Source: Yoonia sp. F2084L
GTDB lineage: Bacteria > Pseudomonadota > Alphaproteobacteria > Rhodobacterales > Rhodobacteraceae
Direction: 5' to 3'
Assembly: GCF_023015625.1 (NCBI RefSeq)
Contig: NZ_JALKAH010000003.1
Coordinates: forward strand, 124,001 to 188,000
DNA length: 64,000 bases
Under the pieces are notes generated by a model. The model worked only from the letters and a program-made list of their open reading frames with translations. It was not told the DNA's origin and ran no database searches. Both the position numbers and the translations under genes were made by a program. How positions within the stretch are numbered: position 1 is the first letter of the stretch; each line of letters begins with the position of its first letter. Shown in pieces: positions 25,781-33,730 of the stretch.

Positions 25781-25809
25781 TCAACGAAGGATTAAGGGTG
25801 ATTCCTTAA
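25781..25809. promoter_or_regulatory. CtrA-like half-sites between divergent flgB and fliI
   Basis: The short divergent gap holds TCAA (25781-25784), 7 nt, TTAA (25792-25795), one mismatch to the CtrA consensus. A further TTAA lies at 25806-25809, 10 nt after the previous one. The TTAA-N10-TTAA spacing also occurs upstream of flgE. The site lies between the starts of both transcripts and could serve either. Confidence 0.35.
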
Positions 25810-25819
25810 GAAGAGGTGT

Positions 25820-27196
25820 GTGGTTAACCAACAAGGTGCGAATGTGCAGAAAAATATACTTGATCAGATGCAACTGGCGATCTCTTCTTTGCGCGGTTTG
25901 CATGCCGTTGGCCGGGTCATTGGTGTGGCCGGTGGCACCGTGCAGGCCCGGTCATCAGCATCCAGCGTGCGGCTGGGTGATCGCGCCCAAGTATGCACTG
26001 GCCACACGTCGCTGAGCGGTGAAATTGTAAAGCTGGATCAGGGTGTTATTCATATTCTTATTGATGGCGATAGCACCGGTATCTCGATTGATGACCGGGT
26101 CATTCTGGACCCGCCACCAACATTTGCACCTCATGCCTGTTGGATCGGTCGGGTGATCGACCCAGATGGAAAGCCTCTTGACGGGCGACCATTGTTGCCA
26201 GGCGATGCAGCGCGGGGATTGAATGCGTCGCCACCTGGATCGCATGCCCGGCGCGCGATGGGACAGCGGCTTGAAACGGGACTGGCTGTCTTTAACACGC
26301 TGCTCCCGATTGTGCGGGGGCAACGGATGGGTCTGTTTGCGGGTTCGGGTGTTGGTAAGTCGACACTTCTGGCGGACATGGCACGCGGAATGGCGACTGA
26401 TGTGATCGTCATTGCTTTGGTGGGTGAACGTGGGCGCGAGGTCCGGCATTTCGTCGAAAACGTGCTTGGGCCGGAGGGCATGCAGCGCGCCGTTGTTGTC
26501 GCGGCGACGTCAGACCGTGCGCCGCAAGTGCGGCGGCGGTGCGCAGGCGCAGCGATGGCGGTCGCAGAGCATTTTCGCGACCAGGGTAAACAGGTCCTGC
26601 TGCTGATCGACTCTGTGACGCGGTTCTGCGAAGCGCACCGCGAAGTGGCGGTCGCTGGCGGTGAACATGCAAACCTTCGGGGTTTCCCGGCATCAACGGG
26701 TGCCGCGGTGGCGCAACTTTGCGAACGGGCCGGACCGGGCGTCGGCATGGCGGGCGATATCACAGCGATCTTTTCAGTCTTGGTGGCCGGATCTGATATG
26801 GAAGAGCCAATCGCGGATATGTTGCGGGGGATGCTGGATGGGCATGTTGTGCTTGATCGTGGTTTGGCTGAGAAAGGCCAATTTCCGGCTGTTGATGTGG
26901 TCCGATCCGTGTCGCGGTCCCTGCCGGATGCAGCAACGGTGCAAGAGAACGCAATCATTGCGAATGCGCGACGCAGCCTTGGCACCTATGCCGAGGCAGA
27001 GTTGATGATCCAATCGGGCCTATATGTCGCTGGATCCGATCCACAGATTGATGCCGCTATCCAATGCGCACCAGCCTTGAATGCGTTTCTAATGATGAAA
27101 GATCAGCGTGGCACATTAGCCCATTTTGCCAAGTTGCGGCAGGCATTGGCCAGTGGGCCAATGCAACATAGTGAACGACCTGATACCGCGGCCTAA
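25820..27196 (+). CDS. fliI: Flagellum-specific ATPase FliI
   Basis: FliI is the ATPase that energises and unfolds flagellar export substrates. The 458-aa product has a Walker A motif GSGVGKST at residues 175-182, ALVGERGREVRHFVENVLG after it, a Walker B strand (QVLLLIDSVTRFCEAHREVA), and the ATP-synthase family signature PASTGAAVAQLCERAG. The GTG at 25820 with AAGAGG upstream is taken as the start; a later ATG at 25868 is possible. It is divergent from flgB and overlaps the convergent DUF1217 gene by 4 nt. Confidence 0.95.
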   Translation: MVNQQGANVQKNILDQMQLAISSLRGLHAVGRVIGVAGGTVQARSSASSVRLGDRAQVCTGHTSLSGEIVKLDQGVIHILIDGDSTGISIDDRVILDPPPTFAPHACWIGRVIDPDGKPLDGRPLLPGDAARGLNASPPGSHARRAMGQRLETGLAVFNTLLPIVRGQRMGLFAGSGVGKSTLLADMARGMATDVIVIALVGERGREVRHFVENVLGPEGMQRAVVVAATSDRAPQVRRRCAGAAMAVAEHFRDQGKQVLLLIDSVTRFCEAHREVAVAGGEHANLRGFPASTGAAVAQLCERAGPGVGMAGDITAIFSVLVAGSDMEEPIADMLRGMLDGHVVLDRGLAEKGQFPAVDVVRSVSRSLPDAATVQENAIIANARRSLGTYAEAELMIQSGLYVAGSDPQIDAAIQCAPALNAFLMMKDQRGTLAHFAKLRQALASGPMQHSERPDTAA

Positions 27197-28005
27197 CGTA
27201 GGCTGTTAAAGCGCGGGGCTGATTGCAAAAGGGCCAACGCCGTCGAACTGGCCGTTGAAGCCGCGATTTCAGCTGCTTCTGACCGGACCAGGAACAGTCG
27301 GATCAGTTTTTCCTGTTCGCCCGGGTCGGTGAGATCCGCCAATTGGTCCGTCCCAAGCACAGAACGGGCGCGTTCCTGAAAAATCTCGCGCTGTTGGTCA
27401 AGATCAACGCTCGCGATGCTAGACGGCAATCCAAGGGCCGTTTGAAACACCGACCGCAGCGGTGCGTTTCCCATCACAGAGAACCACTGGCCCGCAGTGG
27501 TGGTGTTGCGCTCTAGGATATCGCCGATACCCTCGCTTACGTTTAGGGCAAGCCGGAGATCGTTGTTTTGGTCGCCCACGGCGCGCGCAAATTGTTGCGT
27601 TTCAAAGCGGTCAATGATTTCGTCCGGAAAGGTCGACAGGAAAGTACGCCCGGCCGGCAAATCACCAAACCCAAATGCGCTGCTAAACTCTTCGTATCGG
27701 TTGTCGGCCAAACGATTGGCAAGCGCGTCATCAGCGGTGGTTCCGTCTTCAAGGATCTTGCGAATGAAGAACGTGTTGTTGATATCGTCGTCAAGGCCAA
27801 ATGCACCCAAGGCCACAGACAGCAATTGCCTGTCATTGACCAAATCGGCTGCATTGGTGATGCTGCCGATCTTTTCCCGAAAATAGTCTGTTGCGCGCGA
27901 AACCGGCTGACTTTCGTTAAAAGCCGTTTGCTGGGCTTCCATCGTCCGCTCAAGAAAGCGCCAGCCGACATAGCCGCTAAGGGGGACGATCGGTTGAAAG
28001 CTCAT
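27193..28005 (-). CDS. DUF1217 flagellar protein
   Basis: This 270-aa protein matches the DUF1217 family seen in alphaproteobacterial flagellar clusters. Recognisable stretches are VPLSGYVGWRFLERTMEAQQ at the N-terminus, VSRATDYFREKIGSITNAAD and LVNDRQLLSVALGAFGLDDD. It is helical with no signal peptide, so it may be cytoplasmic or exported by the flagellar system. Its molecular role is unknown. It follows flbT with an ATGA overlap, so it is made with FlaF and FlbT, the flagellin regulators. Confidence 0.82.
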   Translation of the reverse strand: MSFQPIVPLSGYVGWRFLERTMEAQQTAFNESQPVSRATDYFREKIGSITNAADLVNDRQLLSVALGAFGLDDDINNTFFIRKILEDGTTADDALANRLADNRYEEFSSAFGFGDLPAGRTFLSTFPDEIIDRFETQQFARAVGDQNNDLRLALNVSEGIGDILERNTTTAGQWFSVMGNAPLRSVFQTALGLPSSIASVDLDQQREIFQERARSVLGTDQLADLTDPGEQEKLIRLFLVRSEAAEIAASTASSTALALLQSAPRFNSLR

Positions 28006-28406
28006 GATGGTCGTGCGGCAAGCAGGCGCGCCTCTCGCTGTAACAGGTTCCGTAGGGATTTAAGCGTGCGGTAGAAGTCCTTGCGCGTGACCGCATCAGT
28101 CGCGGCATCCAGATGCAAACGACTGTCATCATCAGTCAGTGCTTGGCTGAGTTGTTCAATCCCGCGCAGGATCTGCAGCTCTGCGTCTTCTTCGGCGACG
28201 TCGCCGGAAAGGACCAGTTGTGCAATATAGCAAACGCGGCGAACGGGTGTGTTCACCTCATCAGGACGGATCGCGTCCCGAAGGCGAAGGATGTTCGCAT
28301 TGGGGGTCAGGATCGACAATCGACTGCGGCGATCACCGTTTTCAATGACGGCGCCATTCACAAGTACGCGTTCCTTGGGGTTCAACTTCAAGACCAGACC
28401 AGACAT
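28002..28406 (-). CDS. flbT: Flagellin translation regulator FlbT
   Basis: FlbT binds flagellin mRNA and represses or activates its translation depending on species. The 134-aa product has the family N-terminus LVLKLNPKERVLVNGAVIEN, GDRRSRLSILTPNANILRLR and RRVCYIAQLVLSGDV. It is encoded between flaF and the DUF1217 gene, overlapping each by a few bases. Its target is presumably the flagellin leader about 30.4 kb into the window. Confidence 0.93.
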   Translation of the reverse strand: MSGLVLKLNPKERVLVNGAVIENGDRRSRLSILTPNANILRLRDAIRPDEVNTPVRRVCYIAQLVLSGDVAEEDAELQILRGIEQLSQALTDDDSRLHLDAATDAVTRKDFYRTLKSLRNLLQREARLLAARPS

Positions 28407-28780
28407 TAAGACTGCCTCTGCGCGTTGAGCCCACGCATGACGGCTGTGTTAATATCGACCAGTGGGGTAACATCAGCCAGACGCTTGATCACCAATGCAC
28501 TGTGATGTTCGGTGAATTCAGCCAGATAGAAAAGCTGCGCACGCAATGCCTGAGGCAGTGCATTTTCAGCATCGGCAACACCCGCGGCCATAGTGACCCA
28601 CATGCGGCGATTCTCATGCAAGGCAGCGACAAGAGCCGGGAAATCGGCCCGCAAACCGGTGTTGGCTTTGCGCAAGCGGGCAGTGATTTGGCTGATCAGC
28701 TGCGCCTCGACTGAGCGGTCCGAACGAATAGAGGTTTGGGTAGGAGCATAGGCTTGGTGAGCTTGTTCAATGACGTTCAC
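28406..28780 (-). CDS. flaF: Flagellin regulator FlaF
   Basis: FlaF works with FlbT to couple flagellin synthesis to hook completion and may act as a flagellin chaperone. From the GTG at 28780 (AAAGGA 7 nt upstream) the product is 124 aa: IEQAHQAYAPTQTSIRSDRS, LISQITARLRKANTGLRADF, ALHENRRMWVTMAAGVADAE and FYLAEFTEHHSALVIKRLA. A longer form starting at 28801 is possible but lacks a better ribosome site. It lies downstream of the flagellin gene on the same strand. Confidence 0.9.
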   Translation of the reverse strand: MNVIEQAHQAYAPTQTSIRSDRSVEAQLISQITARLRKANTGLRADFPALVAALHENRRMWVTMAAGVADAENALPQALRAQLFYLAEFTEHHSALVIKRLADVTPLVDINTAVMRGLNAQRQS

Positions 28781-28841
28781 GTGCGGTCCTTTCAGGGACA
28801 AGTTTGAACGGGAGCACAGTTTTACTGCGCCATGGGGGTTC

Positions 28842-28868
28842 GTGGCGCCGGGTTATCCCCGGCGCCAC
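28842..28868 (-). terminator. Strong hairpin between flagellin and flaF
   Basis: GTGGCGCCGGG (28842-28852) and CCCGGCGCCAC (28858-28868) form a perfect 11-bp stem with a 5-nt loop, 12 nt past the flagellin stop. No uridine run follows, so it may act as a weak terminator or as a 3' mRNA stabiliser rather than a classic intrinsic terminator. Such hairpins often separate abundant flagellin mRNA from a lower-level downstream operon. Confidence 0.65.
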
Positions 28869-28879
28869 GCGCTATTGAA

Positions 28880-30418
28880 TTACCGGAACAGCGACAGAAT
28901 TGTCTGCGGTGCCTGGTTTGCAATCGATAGCGACTGCACACCCAGCTGCTGCTGCACCTGCAGCGCCTGCAAACGGGCCGATGTTTCTTCCATATCTGCA
29001 TCCACAAGAGCGCCGATACCGGACCGCAAGCTGTCTGTCAGGTTCGAGATAAACTCGGACTGCGTGTCGATCCGACCTTGGCTGGAACCGAACTGTGCTG
29101 CGGAGTCGATGGTGGTGTCGATGTAGGTTTCGATATTGGCCAGAGCGGCCCGAACACCTTCATCTGTTGTTACATCCAACTTGTCCAAGCCAACAAGACC
29201 GCCTGTCGCCTCACCACCGGCGGCGCCAACATCGGTCAGGGTCTGGGCAGCACCGTCATTGTCGATCTGCAGAACCCATGCACCAGTTGTCTCGTCCTGG
29301 CGCACGCGGGTTTCAATGTTCTCGATACCTGCGCCATCAATCACGGTTTTCAAGCCGCGCGCGACATCTTCAAATGTTTCGCCCGGTCCAGCGACATAGT
29401 CGTAGTTCACACCGCCGATTGCGGCACGGTAGCTGTCGCCTTCGCTAACGCCGGCTGTGGTTGAGAATTCAATCTCAGATGCACGCGCGGTGATGGTCTG
29501 ACTGTTAGATGTCGCTGCTGCTTGCGTGTCGCCATTGGCCGTTAGCGCGAATGTAGCCGCGCCTGTACCGCTGGTGTTCACCTCAACAGCATCGAATTTG
29601 GAGGTTGATGCGATGGTGATCGTCGCAGTGTTCACCGATGCTGTGATATCCTCGATCCCAGCAGCGTTGATCGCTGCGGTGATACCTGCAGCAAGATCGT
29701 CGGCCGAAGTTGTCGCAGTCGTAAAGCTGACAGTCTCACCCGCGATCTGGAAGTTATAGGTTTGATCAGCTGCGATTGTGCCTGCGACAAGCGCTGTTAG
29801 CTCATTCGCCCCGTTTGAGAACGCATCACCTGTACCGTCTGCAGCAAGGTTACCGCCCAGCGTGGTCGTTGCGTTCGCGCTAAGGTCTGCACCTGTGCCA
29901 TAAACACCCGCATCAAAGCTGAGATCCTGACGGCCAACCGTGATGTTGGAAGATGTGACGGTACCGTCATTGGAGCGATCCAGCGAGGACAGGATATCGA
30001 CGCTTTCGGTGCCCTGCAGCATGTTCAGCCCGTTAAACTGAGCCGCACCCACGACCGATGCGATCTGGCCAGAAAGAGCCTCTACATCGGCTTGCAGTTT
30101 CGTCCGGTCCACGTTTTCGCCTTGGGCCGCGACAATCTTTTCCTTCATATCATTGAGAAGGTCAGTCACCGTTTCGGCACCATTCCGCGCCACTGCAACA
30201 GAGGAAGACCCAAGTGACAGGCTTTCAGAGATCGCTTTGAAACCCTTCACGTCGGATTCCATGACCTTGGAAATCGCCCAAACGGCAGAGTTGTCGCGGG
30301 CTGATCCCACTTCTTTACCTGTTGAGATCATGGCTTGCGTTTTGCTGAGGTCCATATTGATGGATTTCAGCGTTTGCAGCGCAACCATTGCGCTGTTGTT
30401 CGTCAGAATACTGGACAT
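28880..30418 (-). CDS. Flagellin (filament subunit)
   Basis: This 512-aa flagellin has the conserved D0/D1 ends: NNSAMVALQTLKSINMDLSK, TQAMISTGKEVGSARDNSAV at the N-terminus and DADMEETSARLQALQVQQQL, SLSIANQAPQTILSLFR at the C-terminus. The middle third is alanine- and threonine-rich and surface-exposed in the filament, and makes the protein larger than many alphaproteobacterial flagellins. AAAGGA lies 8 nt before the ATG. It is the only flagellin gene in the window. The 205-nt leader region upstream is the likely target of FlbT control and holds a CtrA-like site. Confidence 0.95.
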   Translation of the reverse strand: MSSILTNNSAMVALQTLKSINMDLSKTQAMISTGKEVGSARDNSAVWAISKVMESDVKGFKAISESLSLGSSSVAVARNGAETVTDLLNDMKEKIVAAQGENVDRTKLQADVEALSGQIASVVGAAQFNGLNMLQGTESVDILSSLDRSNDGTVTSSNITVGRQDLSFDAGVYGTGADLSANATTTLGGNLAADGTGDAFSNGANELTALVAGTIAADQTYNFQIAGETVSFTTATTSADDLAAGITAAINAAGIEDITASVNTATITIASTSKFDAVEVNTSGTGAATFALTANGDTQAAATSNSQTITARASEIEFSTTAGVSEGDSYRAAIGGVNYDYVAGPGETFEDVARGLKTVIDGAGIENIETRVRQDETTGAWVLQIDNDGAAQTLTDVGAAGGEATGGLVGLDKLDVTTDEGVRAALANIETYIDTTIDSAAQFGSSQGRIDTQSEFISNLTDSLRSGIGALVDADMEETSARLQALQVQQQLGVQSLSIANQAPQTILSLFR

Positions 30419-30573
30419 GTTTCATGGTCCTTTAGGTTTGGCGCTTTGCACCGGGTTGGTTCGGGAATCCACAGGTTTTCTGCGGGTTGAAGCGTCGTTC
30501 TGACGAATGTCACCGATGCAGCATGTGCACCGGTTAGCCGTTATGGCGATGCCCCATACAAACCAATTTGGCC

Positions 30574-30588
30574 TAAACAACCTCTTAA
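30574..30588 (-). promoter_or_regulatory. CtrA-like site upstream of flagellin
   Basis: Read on the minus strand, TTAA (30585-30588), 7 nt, TTTA (30574-30577) is one mismatch from the CtrA consensus. It lies about 160 nt upstream of the flagellin start. No sigma-54 -24/-12 pair was found by eye in this leader. Confidence 0.35.
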
Positions 30589-30623
30589 CTCGCGCGCAGA
30601 GAATAAAGCGCATTTGAACGAAA

Positions 30624-30965
30624 TTAGGCCTTCTTTTCGATCGCCGTGCCGCCTGTTGGGACGACCGCCATTTTGCCTGCGTCATTATAAACCGTCAGGC
30701 CCATTTGCACGTCCTTCAGTGCCGCGATCCGTTTGCGGGCGGCATTGACCCCGTCAATAGCGGCGGCCAGCAGTGCCTGATTTTCACTGATGCGGAAATG
30801 AATATGCGCCAGCGCGGCTTTTGATGTGGTGACCTTGGTCAGCGCCTTTAAAGCCTGCTCTTTTCGTTTTTCCAGAGGGGGCAGCGCATCGTAGTTGCCA
30901 GCCAGCAAGGCGGCCTTTTCCTGTGTCAGAATATCATCGAGCGTTTTGGTGTTTTCATCCGCCAT
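30624..30965 (-). CDS. FlgN-like flagellar chaperone
   Basis: This 113-aa helical protein (from ATG at 30965) has a charged N-terminal helix and a heptad-like region LAGNYDALPPLEKRKEQAL, then ISENQALLAAAIDGVNAARK and a KDVQMGLTVYNDAGKMA tail. That tail, resembling the TYxxxG stretch of FlgN, and the overlap with the flgJ-like gene fit FlgN, the export chaperone of FlgK and FlgL. FlgN family conservation is low, so this is a moderately secure call. It lies upstream of flagellin. Confidence 0.6.
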   Translation of the reverse strand: MADENTKTLDDILTQEKAALLAGNYDALPPLEKRKEQALKALTKVTTSKAALAHIHFRISENQALLAAAIDGVNAARKRIAALKDVQMGLTVYNDAGKMAVVPTGGTAIEKKA

Positions 30966-31251
30966 CAATGCGCACCTTCATTGCTTCAAACAGTGCCTCG
31001 GCCAGCCCGATGCCACCAGCCGCGACCATTTCTTCGGCTTGGGCTTCTCGCAGAAATGACGAGAACTGGTCTTCGCCAACACCGCCGCCGAAGGTATCCC
31101 GTGGCGCGCCGAGACCTGCGGATTTTAGCATTTCTGCCAAAAAAGTTGCCTCTAGTTTTTGGGCCGCACTGCGCAGTTTCGAATCGGTTTGTATATAGTC
31201 AGGCAGTGCTGAAATGGGCCGTGGCGGGGGCAATACAGGTGTCGTGTCCAT
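30955..31251 (-). CDS. flgJ: FlgJ-type rod-binding protein
   Basis: This 98-aa protein is a stand-alone rod-binding domain: RSAAQKLEATFLAEMLKSAG, FSSFLREAQAEEMVAAGGIG, LAEALFEAM. Gammaproteobacterial FlgJ fuses this domain to a muramidase; here the muramidase half is absent, as in other alphaproteobacteria, so another enzyme must open the peptidoglycan for the rod. It overlaps the flgN-like gene by 11 nt and is divergent from fliK. Confidence 0.85.
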   Translation of the reverse strand: MDTTPVLPPPRPISALPDYIQTDSKLRSAAQKLEATFLAEMLKSAGLGAPRDTFGGGVGEDQFSSFLREAQAEEMVAAGGIGLAEALFEAMKVRIDGG

Positions 31252-31356
31252 CGGATTCTCCGTTGTTGAGTATTCGCAATTTGACCGACAGTCCTAAACA
31301 TTCAGTAAGTTTTTGAAGGTTAGAAAAGGGCCAACACCGAATCTGTCGGAGAACCG

Positions 31357-32682
31357 ATGATACCTTTGATGACAATTGAAATGGCCGGGAAATCGGCACC
31401 GAAAGATGTATTGGCACCCCCTGCGGGGCAGGGCGATGCTTTGGTTGCGTTTGGCGATATGCTGGCCTTGGTCGAAAGCGATGCACAGGTTGCGGACGAC
31501 AAAACAGTGATCCCTGCGTCAGAAGTGGAGCTGTCGGGGGACACGTCTGAAGATGTGATTTTATTGGTTGCCCAAACAACTGAATCAGCGCCTGAATTGG
31601 GCGCGCCCATTGAGTTAGGTTTACCCAAGCAACCTGTACGACGTCCCGTCGCTGGCGACAGCGAAACAGCTCCCATCCCCGCCGAGCAAAAGGCGAAGAT
31701 CGAAGCGTCCGTCGGCAAAGAAGACGTTACTTTGTCCGATAATGTCACAGCCGTAACTGATGCGCTGAAAGCAAAGGATGTCGTACAGCAGGCTGTGCGT
31801 CCGTCTTTCGCGCAATCCGCAGTTGAGAGCCAGCTACCTGGCGACAAGCCATCTGCTGCCAAAGATGAAGCAAGACCCGATACTAAGGTCGATCAAAGAC
31901 CGCTTGGGGTGCAGAATGCGAAGGATCAGGTGGCGCCAGCCACTTTTACAAAACCTGCCGCATCACAGGCCCCAACACCGGGTGTTACCGCGCCAATCAT
32001 GCCGGTTCCCACATCAAAGGATGTCGATCAGGAGCTTAAGATCGACCGATCTCGGACCAAGAAAGGTGAGGTTCTGCCGAATACGAGCCCTGCCCCTTCT
32101 GTCACAACGGCACAGGCACCACCGGAACCTCCGCCAGCCGTCGCCATCGCGCAGTCAATGCTTGCTGAACGACATCAGGTCGTCGATGTTCAAAAGAACA
32201 CGTCCGACGGTGAGATAACGCTTGGCTTGAATGGTAGCGACCGCAGCATCCTAACAACGGCAGCAACACCTGCAATGGTGCCTTCAACCGCACCCGAAAT
32301 GGCGCGCCATGCAGCAAACCAAATAGCGGTGGTTATCAATAACAGCTCGGGCAAAGCGACTGAAATCGCCTTGAATCCAGAAGAATTGGGGCGTGTCCGC
32401 TTGAGCATGACAGCCGTGGACGGGGCAATCACATTGCACATGTCGACGGAGCGTCCTGAAACACAAGATCTGTTGCGACGCCACATCGACGTATTGGCGC
32501 AAGAATTTCGGGCCTTGGGATATGACACGATTTCGTTCTCATTTGGGCCAGAAGGACAATCCAAACAGGAACAGGGTGCGCCTGATATCGAAGGTGAGCC
32601 CGTTCTAGAAGCGAACGACACCCCGCAACCTCAGGCATCGGCACAGGCAACGTCGTCCTCAGGTCTTGATCTGCGTATTTAA
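31357..32682 (+). CDS. fliK: Flagellar hook-length control protein FliK
   Basis: FliK is a molecular ruler that sets hook length and triggers FlhB. The 441-aa product has a long, low-complexity Pro/Ala/Thr-rich N-terminal region (residues 60-260) and a compact C-terminal Flg_hook domain: KATEIALNPEELGRVRLSMT, AVDGAITLHMSTERPETQDL, LRRHIDVLAQEFRALGYDT. GGAG lies 6 nt upstream of the ATG. It is followed 9 nt later by flgD, so the hook cap and ruler are co-expressed. Confidence 0.88.
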   Translation: MIPLMTIEMAGKSAPKDVLAPPAGQGDALVAFGDMLALVESDAQVADDKTVIPASEVELSGDTSEDVILLVAQTTESAPELGAPIELGLPKQPVRRPVAGDSETAPIPAEQKAKIEASVGKEDVTLSDNVTAVTDALKAKDVVQQAVRPSFAQSAVESQLPGDKPSAAKDEARPDTKVDQRPLGVQNAKDQVAPATFTKPAASQAPTPGVTAPIMPVPTSKDVDQELKIDRSRTKKGEVLPNTSPAPSVTTAQAPPEPPPAVAIAQSMLAERHQVVDVQKNTSDGEITLGLNGSDRSILTTAATPAMVPSTAPEMARHAANQIAVVINNSSGKATEIALNPEELGRVRLSMTAVDGAITLHMSTERPETQDLLRRHIDVLAQEFRALGYDTISFSFGPEGQSKQEQGAPDIEGEPVLEANDTPQPQASAQATSSSGLDLRI

Positions 32683-32691
32683 GGATTACTC

Positions 32692-33363
32692 ATGGAAATT
32701 TCTCAGCTTACTTCTGCCTCCAATTTCACACCATCTGTGCCCGATCCAGCAAGCAGCGCTTCGGCACAGATTAGTTCCGATTTTGAGACGTTTTTGAAGA
32801 TGCTCACAGCGCAAATGCAGTATCAGGACCCTTTGAATCCAGTCGATTCAACCGATTATGCGACACAGTTGGCTACGTTTTCGGGTGTGGAACAGGCGGT
32901 GCTGACCAATGATCTGTTGCAGTCGCTGACCACACAAATGGCAGGCGGGGGGCTGGTTGATATGGCGGCCCTTGTCGGCAAAGAGGTGCGGTCAACAGCA
33001 CCTGCCTATTTTGACGGAGAACCAATCACGCTTTTACCGACACGTTCTGGTGTGGCCGATACGGCCGAACTTGTTGTGCGCAACGACGCGGGCGATGAAG
33101 TGCAGCGTTTGCCTGTGCAACCCGGCGCGGAAAAGGTGACATGGGCCGGGGTCGGCTCGGACGGTGCGCCAATGCCGCCGGGTCTCTATCGGTTTGAGGT
33201 GGTCGGCAAAATCAACGATGAAATCGTGGCGCAAGACCCGGTTGAGGTCTACAGCACTGTTACAGAAGTGCGATTGGATGCTGGCCAAACGACGTTGGTC
33301 TTATCTGGCGGGGCAGTCATTGCCAGCGATCAGGTCACGGCTTTGCGCGAGGGCGGTGCTTAG
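32692..33363 (+). CDS. flgD: Flagellar hook cap / assembly protein FlgD
   Basis: FlgD is the scaffold cap for hook polymerisation. The 223-aa product has the N-terminal DFETFLKMLTAQMQYQDPLN, PVDSTDYATQLATFSGVEQA signature and a C-terminal FlgD-Ig/Tudor-like domain (VQPGAEKVTWAGVGSDGAPM, PPGLYRFEVVGKINDEIV). It ends the flagellar cluster. A strong hairpin lies 38 nt past its stop. Confidence 0.93.
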   Translation: MEISQLTSASNFTPSVPDPASSASAQISSDFETFLKMLTAQMQYQDPLNPVDSTDYATQLATFSGVEQAVLTNDLLQSLTTQMAGGGLVDMAALVGKEVRSTAPAYFDGEPITLLPTRSGVADTAELVVRNDAGDEVQRLPVQPGAEKVTWAGVGSDGAPMPPGLYRFEVVGKINDEIVAQDPVEVYSTVTEVRLDAGQTTLVLSGGAVIASDQVTALREGGA

Positions 33364-33401
33364 GGTCCTGACCCTTCTGTATATCGACTTTGCTATGCTG
33401 T

Positions 33402-33437
33402 CCCCGTCAGCCGCCTTGGCCGAGGTGGCTGACGGGG
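33402..33437 (+). terminator. Hairpin after flgD (putative transcription end)
   Basis: CCCCGTCAGCC (33402-33412) and GGCTGACGGGG (33427-33437) are perfectly complementary over 11 bp, and the loop can form further pairs. It lies 38 nt after the flgD stop at the end of the flagellar cluster. There is no U-run on either strand, so it could be a factor-dependent end, mRNA stabiliser or a structured RNA. Confidence 0.55.
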
Positions 33438-33730
33438 CGGTGTATGGCGTCTGAGCCTTGTGGTGTTGACCACGTTTCCTAGCGAGCCAGCACCTGCGCG
33501 AGACATATTTTGCCCCTGACAAGCTGATTTGACCGCGGCGATGTGGTTCTTCGGACGGGCAAATTCGCGCGGGCAGAGGCAAAATGCGCCCGACGGCGTC
33601 GCGATTTCACCAAAATTGCCCATGCCGTCGTCGCAACAGCTGAAACGAACCCGTTTGTCCGGGGGCTTTGTTTCTAGCGGTGCGCAATTTTATATTGAAA
33701 TCGGCGCTCTAGGTTGGATGCCAACGCGGC
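33438..33730. other. Gap between flgD hairpin and ubiB
   Basis: The stretch runs between the flgD hairpin and the ubiB stop. A short open frame on the plus strand (33529-33747) has no ribosome site or family resemblance and runs into ubiB, so I do not call it. A second, weaker inverted pair (GACGGC near 33592 and GCCGTC near 33623) may form a hairpin. I see no gene, RNA or repeat here with confidence. Confidence 0.5.
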
